Below are positions 32,967 to 41,780 of a stretch of 64,000 nucleotides of DNA, one piece after another. Positions within the stretch are counted from its first letter, which is position 1. Every line of letters begins with the position of its first letter. The position numbers and the translations under genes are program-made. The notes under the pieces were generated by a model, which was given only the letters and a program-made list of their open reading frames with translations, was not told the DNA's origin and did no database searches. Origin of the DNA: CAVVFX01 sp963747535 (GTDB lineage Bacteria; Acidobacteriota; Terriglobia; Bryobacterales; Bryobacteraceae); NCBI GenBank assembly GCA_963747535.1, contig CAVVFX010000020.1, forward strand, positions 248,001 to 312,000, read 5' to 3'.

Positions 32967-34496
32967 TTGGACCAGAACACCTCACATCCGTTCCTCCTGC
33001 GCCTCCTGCATGGCAGCCGGACGCTCGTGCTGCTGCGCGCCGCGGCAATTATCACGGTGGTCGCGGTGGTCGACTGGCGTTTCGACGTTAACATCTCGTT
33101 CGGCTTCCTCTACCTTTTCCCGATGTTGATGGTGGGCAGTTGCCTGACTCCCTGGCAGATTGCCGGCGTGGCTGCGCTTTGCACCGGCCTGGTGGAAGCC
33201 TTCGATTCGTTCCCCTGGGTCACTTCCGTCGCGATCCCGCGCATGGTTCTGAGTTTCGCGGCGTTTACCGGCGCCGGGCTCTACGTCTTCGAGTCCGCGC
33301 GCAACCGGATTTTGGCCAGCCAGCACCTCGCGGACGTGGAACGTGAGATGGTTTTGCGCCGCGAGGCCGAAGCCCAACTCAAGGTGCTGATTGAAAGCAG
33401 CCCGGCGTGCATCTTCACCGTCGACGCAGGGGGCAAAGTGCTGCTCTCCAATGAGGCCGCGCATCGTCTCCTTGGTCTCGAAATCGGCGATCTGGCGGGG
33501 CGTTCGATTGCCCGGTATTTTCCCGCCCTGACCAACATACCGTTTCCTCAGGGCGAATCCCGGCTTTTCCGGACAGCCATGGAGTGCCGGGGAAAACGTC
33601 ACGATGGCAGCGTCTTTCTGGCGCAGGTCTGGTTCTCGACGTATCGTACCTCGGCCGGACCTCGCCTGGCTGCCGTGGTCTTCGATTCGTCGGACGAACT
33701 TCGCGATCGGGAGGAGTTCAGCCTGCAGCACTTGCTGGCCGGTTCCAGAATCCTGGTGAGCGCGGTGTGCCACGAAATTCGTAACCTGTGCGGCGCGATC
33801 GCCGCTGTCCACGCTCAACTCGTGCGCGACCCAACCCTGGCCGCCAACGATGACTTTCGCACTCTTGGATCGCTGCTCGAAGGACTCTTGAGAATTGCCG
33901 GGCTCGAGTTGCGCGAATCGAATTCCGAAGCCGAATACATTGACGTTGGACCAGTGCTCGAGGAACTCCGGATTGTGATCGAGTCCGGGTTCCAGGAAGC
34001 CGGCATTGCCATCGATTGGCAGATCGGGGAGTGGCTGCCGCCGGTCTGGGCGGCGCGCCAGGAATTGCTCCAGGCGTTTCTCAACATCACCAAGAACAGC
34101 CAGCGGGCCATGGAAGAGAGCCCCGTCAAGAGACTGATTGTCAAAGCGACGCTGGAAGAGGGTTCAGTGGTTGTGCGGTTTATCGATACCGGCAAGGGCG
34201 TTGCGGAGCCGGAGCGCCTGTTCAAGCCGTTCCAGCCCGGTGCGGAGGCCAACGGTCTGGGCCTGTATCTTTCGCGTGCGTTTGTACGCTCGTTCCGGGG
34301 TGACATTCACCATCAGGCGCAATCATCGGGGGCCTGCTTCGCGGTGTTACTGGTTACCGCAGCCGAGCCGCGGGGCGCGTTCACCGACCCGCAGGCGCGT
34401 GCCCAGGAGCCGCGTGCGGCCGAGTTGGAGGAGGATCATGGTAACCATTCGTCTCTTGCTGGTGGACGATCACAGCCTGTTTCGCGAGAGCCTTAG
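32967..34496 (+). CDS. Membrane PAS sensor histidine kinase
   Basis: A 509-residue kinase. An in-frame stop at 32958 makes TTG 32967 the first start. Residues about 20-110 contain three to four membrane helices (AAAIITVVAVVDW, FGFLYLFPMLMVGSCL, AGVAALCTGLV). A PAS domain follows at about 135-245. The H-box SAVCHEIRNLCGAI has H269 as phosphate acceptor. The N-box is LNITKNSQRAM, with G1 DTGKGV (D407) and G2 GLGLYLSRAF. All catalytic boxes are present. The 3' end overlaps the response-regulator gene by 59 bases, so the two form an operon. Its sensor half resembles the membrane-PAS-HTH protein at 43564-44559. Position beside a metal efflux operon suggests, but does not prove, control of efflux. 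Confidence 0.9.
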   Translation: MDQNTSHPFLLRLLHGSRTLVLLRAAAIITVVAVVDWRFDVNISFGFLYLFPMLMVGSCLTPWQIAGVAALCTGLVEAFDSFPWVTSVAIPRMVLSFAAFTGAGLYVFESARNRILASQHLADVEREMVLRREAEAQLKVLIESSPACIFTVDAGGKVLLSNEAAHRLLGLEIGDLAGRSIARYFPALTNIPFPQGESRLFRTAMECRGKRHDGSVFLAQVWFSTYRTSAGPRLAAVVFDSSDELRDREEFSLQHLLAGSRILVSAVCHEIRNLCGAIAAVHAQLVRDPTLAANDDFRTLGSLLEGLLRIAGLELRESNSEAEYIDVGPVLEELRIVIESGFQEAGIAIDWQIGEWLPPVWAARQELLQAFLNITKNSQRAMEESPVKRLIVKATLEEGSVVVRFIDTGKGVAEPERLFKPFQPGAEANGLGLYLSRAFVRSFRGDIHHQAQSSGACFAVLLVTAAEPRGAFTDPQARAQEPRAAELEEDHGNHSSLAGGRSQPVSREP

Positions 34497-35091
34497 CCGG
34501 CTGCTCGATTCAGAGCCGGACTTTCAGGTGGTGGCAAACTGCGGGACTACCGCCGAAGCGCTTCAAGCTCTGGCCGCCCATCCGATCGACCTGATGCTGC
34601 TGGACTATGATCTGGGTCACGACAACGGCCTCGACTTTATTCAAAGAGCCCGTGGCGCCGCATACGCTGGCCGGATTTTCATTATCACCGCGGGTATGAC
34701 GGACGCGGAGTCGGTGCGCGCCCTTGGCCTCGGGGTTTGCGGCATCTTTTTGAAACACAGTCCGCCCGCGCTGCTGTGCGAAGCCATCCGCAAAGTGATG
34801 GCCGGCGAAAGCTGGATCGATCAGCGGTGCATTCAGTCGCTGGTTCGCGCCGTCGGGACCGCTGGCGAGCAACCCGCGCGCAAACACCTCACCGAACGCG
34901 AGAGTGCTGTTCTCAAGGGGGTGTTCGAAGGTTTGAGCAACAAGGAAATCGGGGCGTCGCTCGGAATTTCGGAAGCTTCAGTCAAGTCCGCGCTGCAGCA
35001 GTTGTTTGTGAAAACGGGCGTGCGCACGCGCAGCCAGTTGGTGCGGGTCGCCTTGGAAGAACACGCGTCTTTGTGGGGTTCGCGGGACTAA
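34438..35091 (+). CDS. NarL/FixJ (LuxR-type) response regulator
   Basis: A 217-residue regulator starting at ATG 34438, after a strong GGAGGAGG ribosome-binding site inside the kinase gene. The receiver has the acidic pair in LLLVDDHSLFRESL, phosphoacceptor D56 in LMLLDYDLGHDNG and a conserved Lys in GIFLKHSPPA. The C-terminal LuxR helix-turn-helix reads LTERESAVLKGVFEGLSNKE, then GASLGISEASVKSALQQLF. The only evident partner is the overlapping kinase. It is convergent with the intact RND operon and closely similar to the regulator at 41068. Confidence 0.92.
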   Translation: MVTIRLLLVDDHSLFRESLSRLLDSEPDFQVVANCGTTAEALQALAAHPIDLMLLDYDLGHDNGLDFIQRARGAAYAGRIFIITAGMTDAESVRALGLGVCGIFLKHSPPALLCEAIRKVMAGESWIDQRCIQSLVRAVGTAGEQPARKHLTERESAVLKGVFEGLSNKEIGASLGISEASVKSALQQLFVKTGVRTRSQLVRVALEEHASLWGSRD

Positions 35092-35187
35092 GCGGAGTTC
35101 ACTGATGCTCGTCGAACTCCACTGCGGCCGCCGGCATCGTCTTACAGTACTGCAAATTTATTCTTCATAAGACCCGCTTAGACTGCC

Positions 35188-38100
35188 CTAAACTTTCTCG
35201 TCGAATTCCGCCTCCGGCGCTGGCAGTACGTCGTTCCGCCCGGCCATCCAGACATACAAAGTCGGGAGCAGGAAGATGCTCATGACCAGATCGGAGAGCA
35301 GTCCTCCGACAATCACGATGGCGAAGGGCCGCTGCGAATCCGAGCCGATGCCGTGAGACATGGCGGCGGGGAGTAAGCCGAGCGTGGCCACCAGCATGGT
35401 CATCATGATGGGTCGCAGTCTCAGTACGGCTCCCTCGACCGCCGAATCCGCGATGCTGTGACCACGCGCTCGAAGTTGATTAATGTACTCCAGCATGATC
35501 ACTCCCGTTTGTACGGAAACGCCGAATAGCGCGAGCATTCCGACGCCTGAGGACACGCTGAAGTTGGTGTGCGTGACCAGCAGCGCCACCAGGCCGCCGA
35601 CCCGCGCCAGCATCACGTTGACCAATATCAGCAGCGCCCACTTGAAAGAACGAAACATCGTGTAAAGAATGACCAGGATCAGCAGGACGGTGAATGGCAC
35701 GATGATTTGCAGCCGCGCTTCGGCGCGTTTTTCGCTTTCGTATTCGCCCTCCCAGTCGATGTGATAGCCCCTCGGCAGTTGAACTTTTTCGCTTACCTTC
35801 TTGATGGCTTCTCCCACCGCGCCGCCCAGATCGCGGCCGCGCACGCTGTACTTGATGGCGACATATCGCTGGTTCCCTTCCCGGTAAATCTCGGACCCGC
35901 CATCGCGCTCTTCAACTTTGCAGAGCTGGGCGAGTGAGACCCGCTCCCCACTGGGGGCCAGCAGACGGATGTTTTCGATCGCCTCCTTCGTGTTGCGGAA
36001 CTGCGGCAAGTAACGCAGCACCAGGTCGTAGCGCTGTTCGCCCTGTAGGACCTGGGTGAGCGCGTTCCCTCCCGCGGCGGTGGCGATGGCATCCTCCACG
36101 TCAGCGACATTGATTTGATAGCGCGAGGCTTGCTGGCGGTCGACGACGAAGTTGTCGTTCGGTTGACCCAGCACCCGAAAGACCCCCAGATCCTCGATTC
36201 CCTTTACGTGGCGCATGACTTCGACAGCCTGTTCGGCTTTCTCCTCGAGCACCTTTAAGTCGTCGCCGTAGACCTTTGTGGCGAGCTGCCCCTTCACTCC
36301 GCTGACCGCTTCTTCCATGTTGTCGGCGATCGGCTGGGAGAAGCCCCAGACTACCCCCGGCAGTTTCTCCAACTCGCGGTCCATGGCCGCAATGACCAGG
36401 TCCTTGTTCTCGTGAAAGCCGGGCCGCCAGTTATCTTTGGGCTTCAGATCCGCAAAGTACTCGGTATTAAAAAAACTGGTTGTGTCGGTCCCGTCATCCG
36501 GACGCCCTGTCTGACTGGAGCATTGCGTCACCTCGGGAAACGAACAAAGGATGAGCCGGGCCTGATTCATCAGCCGGATTCCCTCCGTGGGTCCGGTGCT
36601 GGGAGCTAGCGTGCCCCGTACCCACAGTGCGCCTTCATCCAGGTGCGGAAGGAATTCGGAGCCGATCACCCCGCCGACCGTTAGATAGATAACAAAGCAA
36701 AAGCTGATAACCCCTATCCCGACGGTCACGTAACGCAGGCGGACGGCCACTCGCAGCGCTCGCCGGTATCCCTTGGTGAGCCACACCATCACCGGGTTGT
36801 GCCATTCTTTAGTCCCCCTGGGATAGAAAAGACTCGCGAGCGCCGGCACGATCACGATCGAAAAGATGATCGCGCCCAGCAGGGCGAACGCGACGGTCCA
36901 CGCCATGGGCTTGAACAGGCGCCCTTCCACGCGCTGCAGCGTGAAAATAGGCAGGTAGGCCGTAATAATAATGGTGATTGCATAGAACACCGGCCGCTGG
37001 ACCTCGTGTGCCGCGTCGAAAATTTTCTCTTTCGGTGTTCGGTTGTCCTGCCCCTGACGGCCGAGGTGCCGTACGATGTTCTCCACCATCACCACCGCGC
37101 CGTCCACGACCATGCCGAAATCCAGCGCGCCCAGTGACAGCAGGTTCGCGGGAATCCCTTTCAGGTTCAGACACGCGGCGGCGAACAGCAGCGCAAATGG
37201 GATGGTCAGCGCTACGATGATGGCCCCGCGAATATTCCCCAGGAACAGAAAGAGAATGATCACCACCAGAATGATGCCTTCTCTCAGGTTGTGCAGCACG
37301 GTATCCGTGGTGTAGGTGACCAGATCGCTGCGATCGATGAGGGGGACTACCGTCACGCCTTTGGGAAGAATCGTCTCGTTCAGTTCCTTCACTTTCTTGT
37401 GAATCCCCTGCAGCGCCAGATCGGCGTCGGCGCCTTTGCGCAAGAGAGCGATCCCCGACACCACATCGTCGTTATCGATGAGCTTTCCGTCTTCGTGCCG
37501 GATCGCCTTGGCGAATTGACCCAGCCGGATTTTCGGACCCTGCGCGACCACGGCAATGTCTTTCACGCGGATCGGAGTTCCGTTCTTGGTCATGATTACC
37601 GTGTTTTGGATATCCTGCACATTCTTCACCAGGCCCACTTCCTGGATGTTGATCTGCTGCAGGCCGGCTTCGACAAAGCTTCCACCCGAGTTCGCGTTGT
37701 TGTTGCTGAGTTGCTGCTCCACCTGGCTGATACTGAGGCCATACGAGATCAGTTTGTCCGGATCCAGACGAACCTGGTATTCCCGGGTAGGGCCGCCGAA
37801 ACTGGCCACATCGACGATGTTGGGAACAGACTTCAGGTTCTTCTCGATTACCCAGTCTTCAATCGACTTCAGTTCCATCACGTCATACGCCGGATTGGTG
37901 CTGTGCAGCGTAAAGAAATAGATCTGACCGGCCGGGCTCCAGTCGGTTTGGATTTGCGGCGACACACCGGCGGCAACCGCGGCAGGCGGAAGACTCACTT
38001 GCGAAAGCCGCTCGAGCGCCCGTTCACGGTCCCAGGCATTCAGTTCCTCGTCGTCGAAAATGATCTTGATATCGGACAGGCCGAACAATGAGAACGACCG

Positions 38101-38346
38101 CAAATGAGTAACATGCGGCATGCCGTTCATCACGATCTCGAGCGGGATCGTGATCTGTTGCTCCATTTGTTCGGCGGAGATTCCCGGCCACTGCGTGACG
38201 ATCTCCACGTAGTTATCCGCCACGTCGGGATAGGCTTCGACGGGCAGTTGGTGGAAGGAAATCCCGCCCCAGACGAACAGCAGGAGCGCTCCCACTATCA
38301 CCAGGAACCGGTTATTCAGAGCGAAATCGACAATCTTCGCAATCAT
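35188..38346 (-). CDS. CusA/CzcA-family heavy-metal RND efflux transporter (intact)
   Basis: A 1052-residue inner membrane pump of the heavy-metal RND class, with the expected 12 membrane helices and two large periplasmic loops. The HME-specific proton-relay motif DFGMVVDGAVVMVEN is at about residue 400. The N-terminus (FALNNRFLVIVGALLLFVWG, LPVEAYPDVADNYVEIVTQW) and the late MSHGIGSDSQRPFAIVIVGG are typical. It exports cations (Cu/Ag or Co/Zn/Cd) through a tripartite CzcCBA complex. Metal choice cannot be settled here. The stop of the adaptor gene immediately precedes its ATG. It is the last gene of the tolC-adaptor-pump operon and the only one of three RND genes in the window that is open throughout. 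Confidence 0.95.
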   Translation of the reverse strand: MIAKIVDFALNNRFLVIVGALLLFVWGGISFHQLPVEAYPDVADNYVEIVTQWPGISAEQMEQQITIPLEIVMNGMPHVTHLRSFSLFGLSDIKIIFDDEELNAWDRERALERLSQVSLPPAAVAAGVSPQIQTDWSPAGQIYFFTLHSTNPAYDVMELKSIEDWVIEKNLKSVPNIVDVASFGGPTREYQVRLDPDKLISYGLSISQVEQQLSNNNANSGGSFVEAGLQQINIQEVGLVKNVQDIQNTVIMTKNGTPIRVKDIAVVAQGPKIRLGQFAKAIRHEDGKLIDNDDVVSGIALLRKGADADLALQGIHKKVKELNETILPKGVTVVPLIDRSDLVTYTTDTVLHNLREGIILVVIILFLFLGNIRGAIIVALTIPFALLFAAACLNLKGIPANLLSLGALDFGMVVDGAVVMVENIVRHLGRQGQDNRTPKEKIFDAAHEVQRPVFYAITIIITAYLPIFTLQRVEGRLFKPMAWTVAFALLGAIIFSIVIVPALASLFYPRGTKEWHNPVMVWLTKGYRRALRVAVRLRYVTVGIGVISFCFVIYLTVGGVIGSEFLPHLDEGALWVRGTLAPSTGPTEGIRLMNQARLILCSFPEVTQCSSQTGRPDDGTDTTSFFNTEYFADLKPKDNWRPGFHENKDLVIAAMDRELEKLPGVVWGFSQPIADNMEEAVSGVKGQLATKVYGDDLKVLEEKAEQAVEVMRHVKGIEDLGVFRVLGQPNDNFVVDRQQASRYQINVADVEDAIATAAGGNALTQVLQGEQRYDLVLRYLPQFRNTKEAIENIRLLAPSGERVSLAQLCKVEERDGGSEIYREGNQRYVAIKYSVRGRDLGGAVGEAIKKVSEKVQLPRGYHIDWEGEYESEKRAEARLQIIVPFTVLLILVILYTMFRSFKWALLILVNVMLARVGGLVALLVTHTNFSVSSGVGMLALFGVSVQTGVIMLEYINQLRARGHSIADSAVEGAVLRLRPIMMTMLVATLGLLPAAMSHGIGSDSQRPFAIVIVGGLLSDLVMSIFLLPTLYVWMAGRNDVLPAPEAEFDEKV

Positions 38347-39537
38347 CTATTGCTCCACCGTGTTCTGCAATACCAGCGCGTTCAATACCACCCGATCGGT
38401 CGGCTTGATCCCGCTGAGGACCTCCTGCATGCCGTCGGGAAGCATGTTCCCGGCGGCAACCTCCAGGCGCCGGAAGCGGCCATCTCCCAGAGGCACGTAG
38501 ACCCACTCGCGGTCGTGCAGGTGCAGAATCGCGGTTGACGGAACTTGAGCGTGCCGTGCCGCCTCGAGTCCATGGAACGTAGCAGTGACAAACATGCCGA
38601 CCCGCATGAGGCCTGGATTTTCCACCTCCAGGCGAACCTTGGCCGTGCGAATATTGGGATCGACGATAGGCAGAATATTGCTGATTCGCGCTTTCAGCAC
38701 CCGGCCGGGATAAGCGACAAGATGGATATCCGCAAACTCGCCGATGTGTACCTGCGACATGTTGTTCTCCCACACGTCGCAGATAACCCAGACCTTCGAC
38801 AGGTCGGAAATCGTGAACGGCGTCGGCGTCGAATAAGATTGCACGGCCGACTGGTTGGTGATTTGTTGGTCGGTAATGGTTCCTGACACGGGAGCGAATA
38901 CCTGGACGATCCCCGTGGGATGATCGGGGTCGGCTCCTAGCAGCCCGAGTTGTTCCTTCGCGGTTTCGGTAACGATTCTCGCGTCTTGCAGCGCCGTTTG
39001 CGTACCAACTTCAGCGTTTTCCGCGATTTCGAAAGCACTCTTGGTGTATGCCCCGTGTTCGAACAGAAGCTTGGCACGATCGAGCTGAATCGTCGCCAGG
39101 CGTTCGTTGTCAACTGCCAGTGATTCGTTCTTGACGGCCTGCCGGTAATTGGAATACGCCCCTGCGATGTCCGAGCTTCGCACTTTGAACAGAAGCTGCC
39201 CTTTCTTTACTTCATCGCCAAGCTGGGCGTCGATTTCCACGATTCGTCCCGTGGCGAGCGAAGGTACCGGCACCTGCAGCGATACGTCAGGACTGACCAC
39301 GCCCGTCACGTTCAACTCGGGCGCAGCCGTGTACTCGCCCGCCGTCGCCAGCGGAAACTGTTCGGGATGATCCACTTTGAAATTGTTGGCGTCCAGATCG
39401 GGTTCGACGGTGGTCGGCACCGGCCCGGTGCCGGGGGCTATGCTGTCTTTGGCAGCGACTTTCCTTTCGCAGGACATGGTGAAGAGAGCCAGCGATAGAC
39501 ACAGGCAGGATAAAGTCTGTCTCACAGGATTGTTCAT
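38347..39537 (-). CDS. RND efflux periplasmic adaptor (CzcB/CusB-like)
   Basis: A 396-residue membrane-fusion protein. The lipoprotein-type leader ends at a lipobox (LALFTMSC). The barrel-sandwich hybrid is split by a helical hairpin: ATGRIVEIDAQLGDEVKKGQ, a coiled-coil of about 80 residues, then VFAPVSGTITDQQITNQSAV. The beta-barrel and membrane-proximal parts end with VFGVVNALVL-like sequence (VVLNALVLQNTVEQ). It bridges the RND pump and the TolC-type channel in the periplasm. The gene overlaps the upstream tolC gene by 4 bases and abuts the pump gene, so the three are one transcription and translation unit. Confidence 0.94.
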   Translation of the reverse strand: MNNPVRQTLSCLCLSLALFTMSCERKVAAKDSIAPGTGPVPTTVEPDLDANNFKVDHPEQFPLATAGEYTAAPELNVTGVVSPDVSLQVPVPSLATGRIVEIDAQLGDEVKKGQLLFKVRSSDIAGAYSNYRQAVKNESLAVDNERLATIQLDRAKLLFEHGAYTKSAFEIAENAEVGTQTALQDARIVTETAKEQLGLLGADPDHPTGIVQVFAPVSGTITDQQITNQSAVQSYSTPTPFTISDLSKVWVICDVWENNMSQVHIGEFADIHLVAYPGRVLKARISNILPIVDPNIRTAKVRLEVENPGLMRVGMFVTATFHGLEAARHAQVPSTAILHLHDREWVYVPLGDGRFRRLEVAAGNMLPDGMQEVLSGIKPTDRVVLNALVLQNTVEQ

Positions 39538-40805
39538 TGCGCTACCTCTTTCCCCGCGGCCATGTTCATTTGGGCCGCGGCTGTCATATAGGAACTGATT
39601 AGATTCAAGTACGCCAGGCGCGTGTCGCGATAGGACTTCTCGGCGTCGAGATAGTCCAGCAAAGACGAGCCCCCGTTACGGAAGGAAAACGAAACCTTGT
39701 CGCGAACATCCATGGCCATCGGCAGGTATTTGGTCTTATAAGGGCGCAGAAGATTAAGGTTTTGGACCAGCGTCCAGTAGGCGGTGTCGACATCGTTGAA
39801 AACCTGCGCCTCCGCGGCGTCTCGCAAACGCTCGTTTCGTGTGATATCGACCTCCGTTCGCGCCTTTTCGCCTTGGTTCCGGTCAAAGATCCGAAGAGGG
39901 ATGCTGACGCTGGCGCCGATCGTGTTGTTGTCAAACGGATTATTAAACGAAGGGTTGTGCGTCACCCACACGCTCCAGGTCGGATCCGTCGAGCCATTGG
40001 CAACCGCCAACTGGTGGGTGACCTTGGCCAGGTCCACGTTCTGCATGGCAACCTTCAGATCCGGCCGCGTCTCCAATGCGATGGCGCGGAATTCTTCGAG
40101 GGGCCTCACCTCGGCGGGAAAATCATATGGTCCGGATACATCGAATTGCTCGATCGGCGTCCTCGCGTTCAAGAGCATCAGAAGCTGGATCTTAGCCGTG
40201 CGCAGATTCACCATGGCAGTTTCAAAGTCGGATTCAAACTGCACACGCTGAAGTTCGAGGCGGTTGAGGTCCACCTGAGCGAGGTCGCCCGCGTTGTATC
40301 GCGTTCGATTGACCTCCAGTTCGTGGTCCCAGTAGTCCAGGTTCTCTCTCGCATTCTGCAGAAATGCCTTGGACTGTAAGACTTGGACAAAGGAACTCCG
40401 CAGAGTGAACACGAGACCACGTTCGTTGTCGAGATAAGTCGTCTCCGCGATAGTGGTGGACTCCTTGGCTTGATCGCGCCGCAACTCCCGCTTGTTCTGG
40501 CGTTCGCGCAGATAGCTCACACCGGGCGAAAGCTGAGTGCCTGCGAACGGCCGGTAGATTCCTTCATAGCGAGTGAGCTGCGTCCCGTCCGCCGACAGAC
40601 TGAAGTCCGGGTTGGGCCGGAGATAGGCCGTGATCTCGGCTGCCCGCGATTCATCGATGTTGAGCCGCGCAGCCTTCAGCGTCGGATTCGAAAATTCAAA
40701 TTTCTCCTTGATCTGATCCCACGTGTAAGCGCTCTGCGCGTTCACGCTCGTCACGCATAGTGCCGCCGCAACATACAATCGTGCTGTGGACTCGCGGATT
40801 TTCAT
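39534..40805 (-). CDS. TolC-family outer membrane efflux channel (CzcC-like)
   Basis: A 423-residue protein with a signal peptide (TARLYVAAALCVTSVNAQSA). It has the repeated OEP domain pattern: ATNPTLKAARLNIDES-like (SNPTLKAARLNIDESRAAEI), YNAGDLAQVDLNRLELQRVQ and the second-half repeat ending RNGGSSLLDYLDAEKSYRDT. These form the alpha-barrel tunnel and outer membrane beta-barrel of CzcC-type channels. It is the first gene of the efflux operon. Its start faces the orphan response regulator across a 262-base divergent region that contains a tandem 12-bp repeat. Confidence 0.94.
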   Translation of the reverse strand: MKIRESTARLYVAAALCVTSVNAQSAYTWDQIKEKFEFSNPTLKAARLNIDESRAAEITAYLRPNPDFSLSADGTQLTRYEGIYRPFAGTQLSPGVSYLRERQNKRELRRDQAKESTTIAETTYLDNERGLVFTLRSSFVQVLQSKAFLQNARENLDYWDHELEVNRTRYNAGDLAQVDLNRLELQRVQFESDFETAMVNLRTAKIQLLMLLNARTPIEQFDVSGPYDFPAEVRPLEEFRAIALETRPDLKVAMQNVDLAKVTHQLAVANGSTDPTWSVWVTHNPSFNNPFDNNTIGASVSIPLRIFDRNQGEKARTEVDITRNERLRDAAEAQVFNDVDTAYWTLVQNLNLLRPYKTKYLPMAMDVRDKVSFSFRNGGSSLLDYLDAEKSYRDTRLAYLNLISSYMTAAAQMNMAAGKEVAQ

Positions 40806-40895
40806 AAACCCGAGAGCAAATGCATCTGCCTCATAGGAGTCGAATGTAGCGGTTCCACGGGGCAGACGCTACTGATCTTGCTTCCAAACGGCGCG

Positions 40896-40919
40896 TCGTT
40901 CGACTAATCGTTCGACTAA
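40896..40919. promoter_or_regulatory. Tandem 12-bp direct repeat, candidate operator
   Basis: TCGTTCGACTAA occurs twice back-to-back (40896-40907 and 40908-40919) in the divergent region between the tolC gene start (40805) and the response-regulator start (41068). A 12-base period places both copies on nearly the same DNA face. It is a reasonable binding site for one of the neighbouring LuxR-type regulators. No -10/-35 pair was assigned with confidence. Confidence 0.45.
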
Positions 40920-41067
40920 CGGCGGGCAACCTTCGGTCGGTCGCCGATCGATAGATTGAGCGTTCCATCTTCTGGCTAACGACATGCGTCTTTCGGGTTG
41001 AAGTCTTGGCGAAGACCCCATCAGCCTTTACTATTGACCGTAAGAACAAACGGCGGCGAACAGGCAA

Positions 41068-41775
41068 ATGGACGAACAACCAAAAGCGCAGCGAATACGG
41101 CTAGCCCTGCTCGATGACCATGGACTCTTTCGGGAGAGCCTAGGTCACCTGTTATCGGCGGAGCCCGATTTTGAAGTCGTAGGGCACTGCTCCACGTATT
41201 CCGAGGGTCTGGACCTCCTCGCCCGGACGGCCGTGGATATGGTTCTGCTGGAGTTTACCCTGGAAGCCAAACGCAGCGAGGGTTTTATAACGGCTGCCCG
41301 GCAGGCGGGATACGGCGGAAAGTTTCTGATCGTCACCGGCGGCATCGATGCCGCCAGGTCCATGGCGGCGCTGAAGATGGGAGCCTCGGGCATTTTCCTC
41401 AAGTGCAACTCTTCGCGTCGCCTGGTGCAGGCGATTCGACTCGTCGCGAGTGGGGAAGCGTGGATGGATCAGAGCGTTATCGATCTGATAGCTGAACGTT
41501 TCCCCCATCAGAAACATCAGCAGTTGGGTGAACTCACGGCGATGGAACAGACCGTGCTCCACGGTTTATTTGACGGGCTTACGAGCCGGGAGATTGGTAA
41601 CAGAGCCGGCGTATCGGAATCGACTGTAAAAGGAATAGTGCAGCAGTTGTTCGACAAGACCGGCGTGCGTAAGAGAAGTCAGCTCGTGCGGATAGTCCTT
41701 GAAGGGTCGCTCGGTTCCTCGAATGACGGGTCGCCGGGTGACGCGAAGACTCATCATCCGCATGTAATCTTTTGA
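41068..41775 (+). CDS. LuxR-type response regulator with Asp-to-Glu phosphoacceptor
   Basis: A 235-residue regulator. The receiver keeps the acidic pair (LALLDDHGLFRESL, residues 16-17), a conserved Thr (LIVTGG, T90) and Lys (GIFLKCNSS, K112). The phosphoacceptor position reads MVLLEFTLE with E62 in place of Asp; the codon is GAG. The LuxR HTH (LTAMEQTVLHGLFDGLTSRE, then GNRAGVSESTVKGIVQQLF) closely matches those at 34438 and 43564. Glu here often mimics phospho-Asp, so it may be locked active or be governed by expression level. No kinase is adjacent. It is divergent from the intact CzcCBA operon, and control of that operon is inferred. Confidence 0.9.
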   Translation: MDEQPKAQRIRLALLDDHGLFRESLGHLLSAEPDFEVVGHCSTYSEGLDLLARTAVDMVLLEFTLEAKRSEGFITAARQAGYGGKFLIVTGGIDAARSMAALKMGASGIFLKCNSSRRLVQAIRLVASGEAWMDQSVIDLIAERFPHQKHQQLGELTAMEQTVLHGLFDGLTSREIGNRAGVSESTVKGIVQQLFDKTGVRKRSQLVRIVLEGSLGSSNDGSPGDAKTHHPHVIF

Positions 41776-41780
41776 TTGGC
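41754..41780 (+). repeat. 27-bp direct repeat, left copy
   Basis: It begins TCATCCG and ends ATCTTTTGATTGGC. It matches 43535-43561 with three mismatches. It overlaps the last codons and stop of the regulator gene, and the second copy lies after the membrane-protein gene. Confidence 0.6.
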
